In this document: positions 25,617-34,346 of the stretch, piece by piece
Layout: each line of letters begins with the position of its first letter
Numbering within the stretch: the first letter of the stretch is position 1
NCBI GenBank assembly: GCA_021849615.1
Contig: JAJZSQ010000010.1
Location: 1 to 51,354 of the forward strand
Length of the DNA stretch: 51,354 bases
Direction: 5' to 3'
Source of the DNA: Pseudomonadota bacterium
GTDB taxonomy: Bacteria > Pseudomonadota > Gammaproteobacteria > Steroidobacterales > Steroidobacteraceae
Program-made: the position numbers and the translations under genes
Notes under the pieces: generated by a model
The model's database searches: none
The model's input: the letters and a program-made list of their open reading frames with translations, nothing else
What the model was told of the DNA's origin: nothing

Positions 25617-28600
25617 ATGCGCGCCATCGCCGAATTTTGCCTGCGTTTCCGCTGGGTCATCCTGTCCGCGGCGCTCGGACTGACCCTGATGGGGCTCCTG
25701 GCAGTCATCCGTGCGCCGTACGACGTATTCCCGGAGTTTGGGCCGCCGACGATCACCGTCGTTACCAATGCGGCGGGTCTTGCGCCCCGGCAGATCGAGG
25801 CGCTGGTTACGACGCCCGTTGAAGATGCGGTCAACGGCATTCCAGGGCTATCGGTCTTGCGTTCGCAGTCGATGGAGGGGCTGTCGGTCGTGACCGCGGC
25901 GTTTCACGGCAACACGAATGTCTATCTCGATCAACAGCTCGTGTCGCAGCGACTGGCGCCGCTGACGCCCGCTCTTCCACCCGGAGCGACGCCGGTCATC
26001 GCCCCGCTTCAGTCCTCCACCGGCGTTGCTCTCACGATCGGGCTGACCGCGCCGAAGCTCTCTTTGATGCAGCTCACCGAGATCACCCGCTGGACGATCC
26101 GTCCGGCGTTGCTCGCCGCGCCGGGGGTGTCGAAGGTGGTGATCTTCGGCTCGCGGCCCGAGCAGCTGCAAGTGCAATTCCATCCCAGCAAGCTGATTGC
26201 GCTACACTCCGGGCTCAATCAACTCACAGCGGCCGCGGCCGCCGCGAGCGCCGTTCGCGGCGCCGGGGTCGTCAATACCCCGAACCAGCAGCTCTTCCTG
26301 ATGAGCCACGGCCAGGCGACGACGCCGGCAGCTCTCGCCGGGAGCCTCTTCCTGCGCCGCGATCATCGCAGTGTCACTCTGGGCGAGGTCGCCCAGGTCA
26401 TCGAGGGATCGCCGCCTCCGATTGGCAGTGCGCGGGTGGGCACCAAGCGCGGACTCGTGCTTGTCATCGGCTCGCAGTATGGCGCCAATACGCTCGCGGT
26501 GACGCGAGGACTGGATCACGCCCTGGCGACGCTCGCGCCGCTTCTTAAGCGAGACGGAATCACCGTCCAGCCGAACGGTCTGCGGCCGGCGTCCTTTATC
26601 GATGCCGCGCTGCGCGACGTGCGCAATTCCTTAGGGATCGGCGGCGTGCTCATCTTCGTGGTGCTGTACTTCGCGCTGCGAAACTGGCGCACGGCCGTCA
26701 TCTCTTTCACCGCCATACCGCTGTCCCTCCTCTCCGCAGCATTGATCCTCACCGGGCTCGGGTTCAGCTTGAATACCCTTTCGCTGGGCGGGCTCGCAAT
26801 CGCCCTCGGCGAGGTGGTCGATGACGCGGTCGTCGGTGTCGAGAACATGCATCGTCGATTGCGGGAAAATCGTGGTCTACCTCAGCCGCAAAGCGCGTTT
26901 AAAGTCATGCTCCGTGCGACGCTCGAGGTACGTAAGGCGGTGATCTTCGCGACTTTCTCGGTCGTTCTCATTTTCCTGCCCGTGCTGTACTTGACCGGCG
27001 TCGCCGGTCGGCTGTTCCGGCCTCTGGCGCTGGCCTACATCTTGGCCATTGTCTCCTCGCTCGTCGTGGCGCTCACCGTCACGCCGGCCCTGGGTTTGAT
27101 CCTGCTTGACCGCGCCCCGCTCGATCCCGCCGATCCGCCGCTGCTGGCGCGGGCTAAGCGTATCTACAGCCGCATGCTCGCCTTCGTCGAGCGGCATCCT
27201 CGCACCGTGCTGGTCTCGGTCGCCGTCCTCGTCGTCGGCGGCCTGGCAAGCGTGCCGGCGCTGCGCACCAGCTTCCTGCCGCAATTCAACGAGAACGATC
27301 TGATCGTGCACTTCGAGACCGCGCCCGGCACTTCGCTCGCGGCCACGACGAGTGTGGGGGAGCGGGCGATCCGCATCATGGAAAATCTGCCGGAGGTTGC
27401 CCACGTGGTGATGCACGTCGGCCGCGCGCATCTCTCGAACGGCAATGCGCTCACGAACAAGGCGGAGATCGACGTGGGTCTGACCACCGAGGGAAATGCG
27501 GACAGCGCGGCCGCCGAGCGTAAGATCCTGGCCGCCGTCAGAGGGGCTCCCGGCGTGCGCTGGTGGTCAAACACCTTTCTCACCGAGCGCGTTCACGAGA
27601 CGCTCTCCGGCGTCACGGCCCCGGTGGTCGTGACGATCTACGGACGTCGTCTCGGCGCGCTGAACACGGATGCGTTGCGCGTAGCCGCGGCGCTGAGGCA
27701 GGTGCCGGGAGCGGCCGGCGTGCGCATCCAGGCGCCCCCCGGCACGCCCGAGCTCTCCATCCGGCTGGACCAGTCGGCGCTGACGCGCTACGGTTTCACG
27801 CGAGGCCAGGTCTTGCGCGCCATCCAGACGAGCTACAGCGGCCGTACGGTGGGGCGCGTGTACACGGCCGGCCGATCGTTCCCGATCGCCGTGGTGCTGC
27901 CGCCTGCGCTGCGCGCCGATCCGGCCACGGTCGGCGAGGTTCCGCTGATCAGCCCCACGGGTCTGGTCGTGCCCCTGGGGGTGCTGGCTCATGTCCGCGA
28001 GCGGGCGGGCCAATCCGTCATCCTGCACCGTGGTGCTCAGCGCGTGCAGATCGTTACGGCGAATGTCACGGGCAGCGCCGCGCGGTTTGTCTCTTTGGCG
28101 CGCCGCCGGCTCTCGACCGTGCCGCTGGCGCATGGAGACTACCTGCGGGTCGGCGGCACGGCGATTGCTTCGAGCCAGGCGCGGCTGCAGTTGTCGCTCG
28201 ATTTCATCCTGGCGCTGGCCGCCATCCTGGCTCTGCTCTTCATCGCCCTGCGCGACGCGCGCACCGTAGGGTTGCTCGCCGTGAATCTGCCGTTCGCACT
28301 CGTGGGCGGCATTGCCGCGATTTGGGTCGCAAGGCTGCCGATCTCGCTGGGCGCGGCGGTCGGGTTCGTCACCGTGTTCGGCATCACGCTGCGAAACGCG
28401 ATCATGCTGCTGTCACACTATCGCACGCTAGTGCTCGAGGAGGGCCGGTCGTGGAATCGGGAGACGGCGGAGCTCGGCGCGATGCACCGCTTGGCGCCAA
28501 TCCTCATGACAGCTTCGGTGACGGCGCTCGGCCTCCTGCCGTTAGCGCTGGGTGCGCATCGTCCCGGTCAGGAGATCGAGGGGCCGATGGCGATGGTGAT

Positions 28601-28736
28601 CCTCGGGGGCCTCTTCAGCTCCACCACGCTCACGCTGCTCGTCCTTCCTACTCTGGCGCTACGGTTCGCCCGGTTTGAGACGGCGGACGAGTGGGACGGT
28701 GCAACGCAGATATCAGGAGGAAGGCCAGTCGCCTGA
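25617..28736 (+). CDS. RND efflux permease of heavy-metal type, second system
   Basis: A 1039-residue inner-membrane RND permease. TM4 has ALGEVVDDAVVGVENMHRRL, with the acidic residues of heavy-metal efflux pumps, and TM10-11 has FGITLRNAIMLLSHY, as in CzcA-like proteins. The CusA methionine triad is absent: the LLYMP and APLDM positions are replaced. Copper/silver by the CusA route is therefore unlikely and the substrate remains open. Two periplasmic porter regions of normal length are present. ATG 25617 follows the adaptor by 12 bases. The C-terminal DEWDGATQISGG tail is cytoplasmic. It forms a C-B-A operon with the two preceding genes and is followed by two secreted propeller genes. Confidence 0.87.
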   Translation: MRAIAEFCLRFRWVILSAALGLTLMGLLAVIRAPYDVFPEFGPPTITVVTNAAGLAPRQIEALVTTPVEDAVNGIPGLSVLRSQSMEGLSVVTAAFHGNTNVYLDQQLVSQRLAPLTPALPPGATPVIAPLQSSTGVALTIGLTAPKLSLMQLTEITRWTIRPALLAAPGVSKVVIFGSRPEQLQVQFHPSKLIALHSGLNQLTAAAAAASAVRGAGVVNTPNQQLFLMSHGQATTPAALAGSLFLRRDHRSVTLGEVAQVIEGSPPPIGSARVGTKRGLVLVIGSQYGANTLAVTRGLDHALATLAPLLKRDGITVQPNGLRPASFIDAALRDVRNSLGIGGVLIFVVLYFALRNWRTAVISFTAIPLSLLSAALILTGLGFSLNTLSLGGLAIALGEVVDDAVVGVENMHRRLRENRGLPQPQSAFKVMLRATLEVRKAVIFATFSVVLIFLPVLYLTGVAGRLFRPLALAYILAIVSSLVVALTVTPALGLILLDRAPLDPADPPLLARAKRIYSRMLAFVERHPRTVLVSVAVLVVGGLASVPALRTSFLPQFNENDLIVHFETAPGTSLAATTSVGERAIRIMENLPEVAHVVMHVGRAHLSNGNALTNKAEIDVGLTTEGNADSAAAERKILAAVRGAPGVRWWSNTFLTERVHETLSGVTAPVVVTIYGRRLGALNTDALRVAAALRQVPGAAGVRIQAPPGTPELSIRLDQSALTRYGFTRGQVLRAIQTSYSGRTVGRVYTAGRSFPIAVVLPPALRADPATVGEVPLISPTGLVVPLGVLAHVRERAGQSVILHRGAQRVQIVTANVTGSAARFVSLARRRLSTVPLAHGDYLRVGGTAIASSQARLQLSLDFILALAAILALLFIALRDARTVGLLAVNLPFALVGGIAAIWVARLPISLGAAVGFVTVFGITLRNAIMLLSHYRTLVLEEGRSWNRETAELGAMHRLAPILMTASVTALGLLPLALGAHRPGQEIEGPMAMVILGGLFSSTTLTLLVLPTLALRFARFETADEWDGATQISGGRPVA

Positions 28737-28926
28737 TTGGGGGAGAGCGGCTATCCGAGTGAAAAGGACATCGACCGGTGTGCGGGGCCGGGCATCGAGC
28801 CGAGTCAACTGGAGGATTTGCTCGATTGTGGCGTCTTACCCGGTAGGCGGAGCAGAAGAAGAGCCGCTCCCGGTCTCGAGTCGGCTCAGCTCGTCCCAAG
28901 AGATGTCTTTCGTGCGAGGGGGTCGT

Positions 28927-29952
28927 GTGAGAAATTCCTTCATCGTTTTGGGCGTCGCCGGACTTTCACTCGCGCTGGGAGCGGCACCCGCTGCCCAGGC
29001 AACGCTAAGGGTTTCTCCGTTGCAACTGGTCGCAACCGTCAGGCTACCGCACGTCCGCGGCCGCATCGACCATTTCAGCGTGGACGTTTCTGGCCGGCGG
29101 CTCTTCATCTCGGCACTCGGAAACCAAACAGTCGAGGTGGTGGATATCCGGAACGAAAAGTGGCTACAAAGCGTGCCCGGAGTCAGACAACCGCAAGGCG
29201 AATACTACGCAGCCGGCCTCCACAAGCTCTTCACGGCGGACGGCTTGGGTGGCGATGTGAGAGTGTATCGCGGCAGCGACTTGCGGTTGTTGACCACGGT
29301 GAAACTCGCTCTCGGCCCGGACGCCGAAGCGTACGACCCCGTGACACGACTGCTGTATGTCGGCTATGGCGGTGGGGCCGCTGGCGTGAACTACGGTGAG
29401 GTGGGCATCATCAACGCCGTCACGGACAAGCACGTGGGCGATATCCGCACAGGTGCACACCCCGGGACCATACTGGTCGGACAGCCTGGGCGCGAGATCT
29501 TCATTACCGTTCCGAAGACGCACCAGATCTCGCAGATCGATGCTCGCACCGGGCGGATTGCGGCGACGTGGCTGTCCAAAGCGGGCAGCCCCGTGTCGCT
29601 TGCGCTCGATCGCAAGGACCACAGGCTGTTCGTCGGCACGCGCAATCCGGCTGGAATAGAGGTGTTCGACAGTCGCACCCACCGTTTCGTTGCGAGCCTG
29701 CCGAGCGTCGGTTTGATGGACGGGCTCTTCTACGACGCGCTGCATCATCGAATCTACGCCTCCGGTGGCCAAGGCTACGTGGCCGTTTATCGGCAATTGA
29801 GTCCCAACCGCTACCGCGAGATCGCCAAGATTCCGACGGGGCCGAACGCGCGGACGTCGCTCTGGGTGAGGCAGCTTGATCGTTACTACGTGGCTGTGCC
29901 CGAGAGCGGTGCCCGCGGCGCCAGAGTCCTGGTCTTTCAACCCGCCCCATGA
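28927..29952 (+). CDS. Secreted beta-propeller (YncE/NHL-like) protein 1
   Basis: A 341-residue exported protein from GTG 28927 (GAGGGGG just upstream); the open frame before it has no signal peptide. Signal peptide is residues ~1-27 (VAGLSLALGAAPAAQA). The mature part shows repeated blades of about 40 residues: RIDHFSVDVSGRRLFISALG, EAYDPVTRLLYVGYGG, ALDRKDHRLFVGTRNP and FYDALHHRIYASGGQGYVAV. Such propellers bind partners or ligands and usually lack catalysis. It lies 190 bases after the RND gene in the same direction and is paralogous to the next protein. Role unknown; a periplasmic accessory of the efflux system is a guess. Confidence 0.83.
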   Translation: MRNSFIVLGVAGLSLALGAAPAAQATLRVSPLQLVATVRLPHVRGRIDHFSVDVSGRRLFISALGNQTVEVVDIRNEKWLQSVPGVRQPQGEYYAAGLHKLFTADGLGGDVRVYRGSDLRLLTTVKLALGPDAEAYDPVTRLLYVGYGGGAAGVNYGEVGIINAVTDKHVGDIRTGAHPGTILVGQPGREIFITVPKTHQISQIDARTGRIAATWLSKAGSPVSLALDRKDHRLFVGTRNPAGIEVFDSRTHRFVASLPSVGLMDGLFYDALHHRIYASGGQGYVAVYRQLSPNRYREIAKIPTGPNARTSLWVRQLDRYYVAVPESGARGARVLVFQPAP

Positions 29953-29993
29953 GGGGGTCCGGCAGCCCTGCAAGCCGTGTGAGGTATCCCAAG

Positions 29994-31037
29994 ATGAACA
30001 AGAAGCTTCCCCTCCTGCTGTCGGCACTGATGGCCGCCTCGTTCTTCACCATCGCTGGCGCGGCGGTCGCTCCGGTGCCGGCGATGAACGTGCCGCCCGC
30101 GAGGCTGCCGCTCGAGCTATATGAGAAGGTGCCGATACCGGGTCACTACGGACGGATCGACCATTTCGACGGTCAGGGCCGCATGCTGTATTTCTCCATC
30201 GTGGGCAGCAATGGAGTCGGCGTCGAGAACTGGTTCGATGGGAGCCTCGTGCATTTCATCCCCGGGGTGCCGGGACCCCAGGGCGAGTTGTACGCGCCGG
30301 GATTCAACGAGCTCTTTTCCGCGAGCTCTCACGGCAAGGTCTACATTTTCAACGCCTCGACGTACCAATTGAAAAAGACCCTCAGATTCAGTGGAGACGC
30401 TGATGACGAGGTCTGGGATCCGGTGCACAAGCTCGTCCTGGTCGCAGAAGGTGACTGGCCGAACGGTGGTATCGCGGCGATCAACCCGGCCACAAATAGC
30501 CGAGTGGGCAAGGCGTGGAAGATCGGTCACCATCCGGAACGCTTTGCGATCGAGCTGCACGGACCGATGATGTACGCCAACTGCCCCAATTGCGGTAACG
30601 CGGTATTGGCGATCAATCGCGACACCGGACAGGTGACAAAATGGGCTCTGCCCGGCGGTCTGCGCGGCAATTACGCGATGACGTTCGATGAGGCAGATCA
30701 CCGGTTGTTCACGATCACGCGCAAGAATCCGATGTTAATTGTCTTCGATACCCTGAACGGACGGATCGTCTCGCTCGTGCCCGGCATTGTCGGTGAGGCG
30801 GACGACGCGTTTTACGATGCATCCCGCAGGCGGATTTACATTGTCGGAGGCCAAGGGTTCGTGAGCGTCGTTCAGCAGATGACGCCCAATCGCTACGGCT
30901 TGATCGCCAACGTTCCTACGAAGGTGGGCGCGCGAACGGGATACTTTGATGTGGGCATGGATCGCCTGTACGTCGGGGTGCAGGCGGAGGGTAATGTCCC
31001 TGCGGAGGTCATGGGGTTCGAGGCGGAGGACAATTGA
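29994..31037 (+). CDS. Secreted beta-propeller (YncE/NHL-like) protein 2
   Basis: A 347-residue exported paralogue of the preceding protein. ATG 29994 follows GAGG by nine bases and gives a clean signal peptide (LLLSALMAASFFTIAGAAVA). An ATG at 29949 overlapping the previous stop is the alternative but spoils the signal. Blades match those of protein 1 in order: GRIDHFDGQGRMLYFSIVG, DEVWDPVHKLVLVAEGDW, TFDEADHRLFTITRKN and FYDASRRRIYIVGGQGFVSV. It also carries a CPNCGN motif (CxxC), absent from protein 1, that could bind metal or form a disulfide. A tandem pair conserved in order suggests duplication followed by specialisation. Confidence 0.83.
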   Translation: MNKKLPLLLSALMAASFFTIAGAAVAPVPAMNVPPARLPLELYEKVPIPGHYGRIDHFDGQGRMLYFSIVGSNGVGVENWFDGSLVHFIPGVPGPQGELYAPGFNELFSASSHGKVYIFNASTYQLKKTLRFSGDADDEVWDPVHKLVLVAEGDWPNGGIAAINPATNSRVGKAWKIGHHPERFAIELHGPMMYANCPNCGNAVLAINRDTGQVTKWALPGGLRGNYAMTFDEADHRLFTITRKNPMLIVFDTLNGRIVSLVPGIVGEADDAFYDASRRRIYIVGGQGFVSVVQQMTPNRYGLIANVPTKVGARTGYFDVGMDRLYVGVQAEGNVPAEVMGFEAEDN

Positions 31038-31058
31038 CCGAGACAGCGGGCCTGACCG

Positions 31059-31089
31059 CACCGCCCACGCCACCGCCGCGTGGGCGGTG
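31059..31089. terminator. 11-bp stem hairpin between convergent genes
   Basis: CACCGCCCACG and CGTGGGCGGTG form a perfect 11-bp stem with a 9-base loop. It lies 22 bases after the stop of propeller protein 2 and upstream of the convergent multicopper oxidase stop. It is probably a transcription stop for the efflux-propeller unit. There is no T-run, so it may act only as an mRNA end stabiliser. The remaining ~150 bases to 31250 hold nothing I can assign. Confidence 0.5.
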
Positions 31090-31249
31090 GAGGCGTGGGC
31101 CCGCGGATCCAACGTTCAATCCCGATGTCGGCAGCCGCGGCGGACCTCGTGCAGCGCCCACCCTAATCCGTGCAGCCTCACGATGGCGGCGACCGGACTC
31201 AGCCCAAGCCCCTGCGGGGCACGTGAAGCTCCTGACCTCGCGCTCGGGG

Positions 31250-32893
31250 CTAAGTGACCGTGAATTGCAGCATCATGCCGTTGTCCTCGTGCTCGAGGAT
31301 GTGACAGTGCAGCATGAACGGATGCTCCCGGGAAGCCGGTTGATCGAAGCGCGCAATGGTAAGCACCGTCGAGCCGCGCCTGACGAGCACTGTGTCCTTC
31401 CATCCGGCGAACTCCGGCGCGGGCGGCTTGCCGTCAATGCTGACGATCTGGAACGACACCCCGTGGTAGTGCATCGGGTGCGACATGTGGGAACGGTTCT
31501 CGAACTGCCAGATCTCCGTGCTGCCGAGCCTGACCGCCGCGTCGATGCGCCGCATGTCCATGTATTCGTGGTTGATGGAGAACCACTTCTGTCCGCCAAT
31601 CCCGAGGCTCATCCCTCCGGGGCCGGGTGGGCCGGTCGGACGCCGCAGGCGCGCGGCGGCCTGCACGGGGGCCGCCATGATCGCCCGATCTGCCGCCTGC
31701 AGGGTGAAGCGCCGCACCGGCAGCTCCGATCGCAGGGGCTCGACGGGCGCCAGCCGTGGCGGTAGGCGGGTCTGGCGTCCTGATGGGCCGGCCACCCGCA
31801 GTTGCAGCACATCGAAGACGCTTCGATCGAGCGCGTCGGAGTCCATGCGCATCATGCTGAGTGACGGCACGATTTCCTCGGAGTAGCTGCGAAGCGCGAG
31901 GCTGCGGCCCTGATCTCGCGACAGATCCACCATGATCTCGGCCCGCTCGCCCGGAGCGAGCAATAACCGGCGCACGGGCACCGCGCGGGGCAGCAGACCG
32001 GCGTCCGAAGCGATCACGTGAAACTCCCGCCCATCCTCGAAGCCGAAGTAGTAGATCCGCGCATTCGATGCATCGAGCAGCCGCAGCCGGACCCATTGCG
32101 CCGGGACCTCGGCGAACGGCTGCTCGCGGCCATTGACGAGAATGCGGTCGCCCTTCATACCCATGCGGTCCATCGCGTGAGTCATGTAGGCTAGCGTGCC
32201 GTCCGTTTCAAGTGCCCGGTCTTGCACGATCACCGGGACGTCGTCGATCCCGTAGGCGTCGGGCAGCCCGGGCGGAGTGTGCGAGGGATCGTCGACCACC
32301 AGCAGTCCGGCGAGGCCGGCGAACACGTGGGCGCCGGTACGTGTTTCCGGGTGAGGGTGGTACCAGAGTGTTGCAGCCGGTTGGTCGAGCCGGAAAGCGT
32401 AATGAAAGGTGGCACCCGGCGGGAAGAGGCTATGTGGTCCGCCGTCCATGCTTCCCCTGACGTGGGCCCCGTGCCAGTGGGTGGTCGTGCTCTGATCGAT
32501 GCCATTGAGGACGTCGATCCTCACCGGCGTGGCGCGCGGCACACGCAGCGTGGGCCCGAGATACGAGCCGTTGTATCCCCAGGTCGGCGTCTGCCTTGCC
32601 GCAATCAGTGACGTGCGGCCGGGTGCCATCCGCATGTCATAGAGCCGCGAACCGTCTGGCTGCCGCTCACCGCTGAGTTGCGCCGGAATGGGGAGTGGGC
32701 GCGCGAAGGGTATCCCGTGGCGGACCGCCGCTCGCTCCATACCCGCCATGCCCGGCATGCCCTTCGCCGCTTGAGCGATGGCTCCTCGCACTAAAGGCGG
32801 CGCCATCCCGGCCAACCCCAGCCCGCCGGCCATCCAACCGATGCCGCGCAGGAGCTCGCGGCGCGAGGGGTTCGTACTTTGTGACTTCTTCAC
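31250..32893 (-). CDS. cueO: Multicopper oxidase, CueO/CopA-type cuprous oxidase
   Basis: A 547-residue periplasmic oxidase from GTG 32893 (GGAGG seven bases upstream). The signal peptide is twin-arginine: SRRELLRGIGWMAGG. All copper motifs are present: HWHG (His139, His141), WYHPH, HPMHYHG, and HCHILEHEDNGMM with type 1 ligands Cys530, His535 and Met540, spaced as in E. coli CueO. It oxidises toxic Cu(I) to Cu(II) in the periplasm with oxygen. The long Met-rich insert of CueO is short here, with only scattered Met (SLSMMRMDSD). The open frame extends ~120 codons upstream through a NuoN remnant, which is not part of this gene. Confidence 0.92.
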   Translation of the reverse strand: MKKSQSTNPSRRELLRGIGWMAGGLGLAGMAPPLVRGAIAQAAKGMPGMAGMERAAVRHGIPFARPLPIPAQLSGERQPDGSRLYDMRMAPGRTSLIAARQTPTWGYNGSYLGPTLRVPRATPVRIDVLNGIDQSTTTHWHGAHVRGSMDGGPHSLFPPGATFHYAFRLDQPAATLWYHPHPETRTGAHVFAGLAGLLVVDDPSHTPPGLPDAYGIDDVPVIVQDRALETDGTLAYMTHAMDRMGMKGDRILVNGREQPFAEVPAQWVRLRLLDASNARIYYFGFEDGREFHVIASDAGLLPRAVPVRRLLLAPGERAEIMVDLSRDQGRSLALRSYSEEIVPSLSMMRMDSDALDRSVFDVLQLRVAGPSGRQTRLPPRLAPVEPLRSELPVRRFTLQAADRAIMAAPVQAAARLRRPTGPPGPGGMSLGIGGQKWFSINHEYMDMRRIDAAVRLGSTEIWQFENRSHMSHPMHYHGVSFQIVSIDGKPPAPEFAGWKDTVLVRRGSTVLTIARFDQPASREHPFMLHCHILEHEDNGMMLQFTVT

Positions 32894-33021
32894 GGCTACC
32901 CTCCGGAGAATGGTGGCGCAGGCGCTTGCCTCGGGCGCGGCACCAACGCAGCGAATTCGCCACGATTCCGATGCGCACGACAAGGGTCGTCTCGCTCTTG
33001 CACGATTATCACCGTGACGGC

Positions 33022-33390
33022 TCAGCGCAGCAGACGGGCCGCGATGCTCGGCGGAACCACGACATTCGGCAGGATTCCCGCGATCAGCGCTCCCGCGACG
33101 CTCAGGGCGAGTCCGGCCGACGAGTCGAGGTCCGCCGCGAGGCGGTCGTCGTGCGCTGGTGCCTCGAAGTATAGCGAGGCCGCGACGCGCGCGTAATAGA
33201 CAAAGGCCGATCGCCATGTTGACTACCACGACAGCGGCGAGGCAGGCCATGCCTGCCCCCATCGCGGCGGAGAGCGGCAGGACTTCCCCCGCGAACCCCG
33301 CAAGCGGCGGAATTCCAGCAAGCGAGAGCAGTGGCCCGCCGCGTGAGGCGGCACGCCGCCCACGGGTGACTCGGGCGGTCCTCAGAGCCG
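33022..33390 (-). pseudogene. C-terminal remnant of NuoN-like NADH dehydrogenase subunit
   Basis: Read across two frames this segment gives LLSLAGIPPLAGFAGEVLPL, then AAVVVVNMAIG, a one-base shift near 33200, YYARVAASLYFEAP, and a final VAGALIAGILPNVVVPP before TGA at 33022-33024. The LSLAGIPPxAGF and YYxRV stretches are typical of the last helices of NuoN. Another frame change near 33345 joins WAACRLT. The N-terminal ~350 residues are missing and no other nuo genes are near. It is a displaced, broken gene end. The oxidase open frame runs into it by chance. Confidence 0.7.
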
Positions 33391-33423
33391 GCTGTGAGGC
33401 TCCCGGCGGAGCTCATTCCGCCC

Positions 33424-33945
33424 TCATTCGCGCGCGGTCTCCCGCGCCGGTAGAACCAAGGCACGAAACAACTCGTCGGCCGAGGAGGGGGGCAGGCGGG
33501 TGAGCCGTCGAGCCACCAAGGCAGGACAAGAACGAAGGTCGCGGCCACGTGTCGGGCGAGGAGCTGCGGCGGAATCCGGCTGCGCTGGCCTGTTCGATCC
33601 TCGCGAGCCGTCATGAGGTCCCGGGAGATCGATTCCACCAGGATCTGGCGCAGATGCTCGTGCAGGATCGCCCGGCCGCGCGCTCGCGCGCAGGCGCGGG
33701 CTGCCGCCGCCGCGCAGGCCGAGCCACCCGTACCAGTTCCCGGAGATGGCTGACGCGCAGCTCATCCTTGCTGCGAAAGTGGGTGTAGAATGTTGATCGT
33801 CCGATATTGGCGCGAGCGAGGATCTCGCCGACCGTGATGCGGTCGTAGCTCTTGGCGCGCAGCAGCGCTCCGAGCGCCTGATGAAGCGAACCCAGGGTTC
33901 TTTGCGTGCGTCGATCCGCGCCGCGCTCGCTCCAAAGCGCGGCGC
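33424..33945 (-). pseudogene. TetR-family regulator broken by frameshifts
   Basis: Three frames together recover a TetR protein. The first gives the DNA-binding domain DRRTQRTLGSLHQALGALL, then ITVGEILARANIGRSTFYTHF. The second gives ILHEHLRQILVESISRDL then LLARHVAATFVLVLPWWLDG, the usual C-terminal ligand domain. The third gives SSADELFRALVLPARE before TGA at 33424-33426. Shifts lie near 33700 and near 33490. No clear start codon precedes the first part, because a junction with a methyltransferase fragment lies there. It is inactive as read. If the shifts are base-call errors, it would be an almost complete regulator. Confidence 0.72.
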
Positions 33946-34305
33946 GCGGCCGTGGAGGTTGCCTTTCAGGGTGCCATCGCGCAGACGTTGCCGCTCCCGG
34001 ATGCGAGCTTCGATGTGGTGCTCGCCACACTGACGCTGCATCACGTTGGCCGTAACCGACGGCGGCGGATTGCGCTTGAGATGCGTCGAGTCGCCACGCC
34101 TGGCGGCAGCGTGCTCGTCGTCGAGTTTGCCCGATCCACACGGAAGGCGACAGGAATCTTCGGTCAGTTCCATCGCGGGCATGGTGCGGTCGCTTTGAGC
34201 GAGCTCCTTGAGCTTTTCGGCGACGCCGGCCTCGTGGTGCGAGAATCCGGAACGATGGGCGCTCACGACCTGCACTTCATCCTGGCCGAGGCACCGCCTT
34301 CCTGA
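33922..34305 (+). pseudogene. C-terminal fragment of a SAM-dependent methyltransferase
   Basis: The frame gives ARSKARRAAVEVAFQGAIAQ, then LPLPDASFDVVLATLTLHHV and MRRVATPGGSVLVVEF, corresponding to motifs post-I to III of type-11 methyltransferases. The SAM-binding motif I and everything before it are missing. The 5' end runs into the start region of the TetR remnant on the other strand, marking a recombination junction near 33900-33920. An open frame from 33952 exists but would lack the SAM site. Ends cleanly with TGA at 34303-34305. Confidence 0.7.
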
Positions 34306-34346
34306 GAGGATCGTCCGGTGCGCCGCCCCGATTGCCGGACATTTCT

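Noticed and set aside
32894-33262. N-terminal 123-codon extension of the multicopper oxidase
   Set aside because: It is a frame through the NuoN remnant; the GTG at 32893 has a good ribosome site and a twin-arginine signal.
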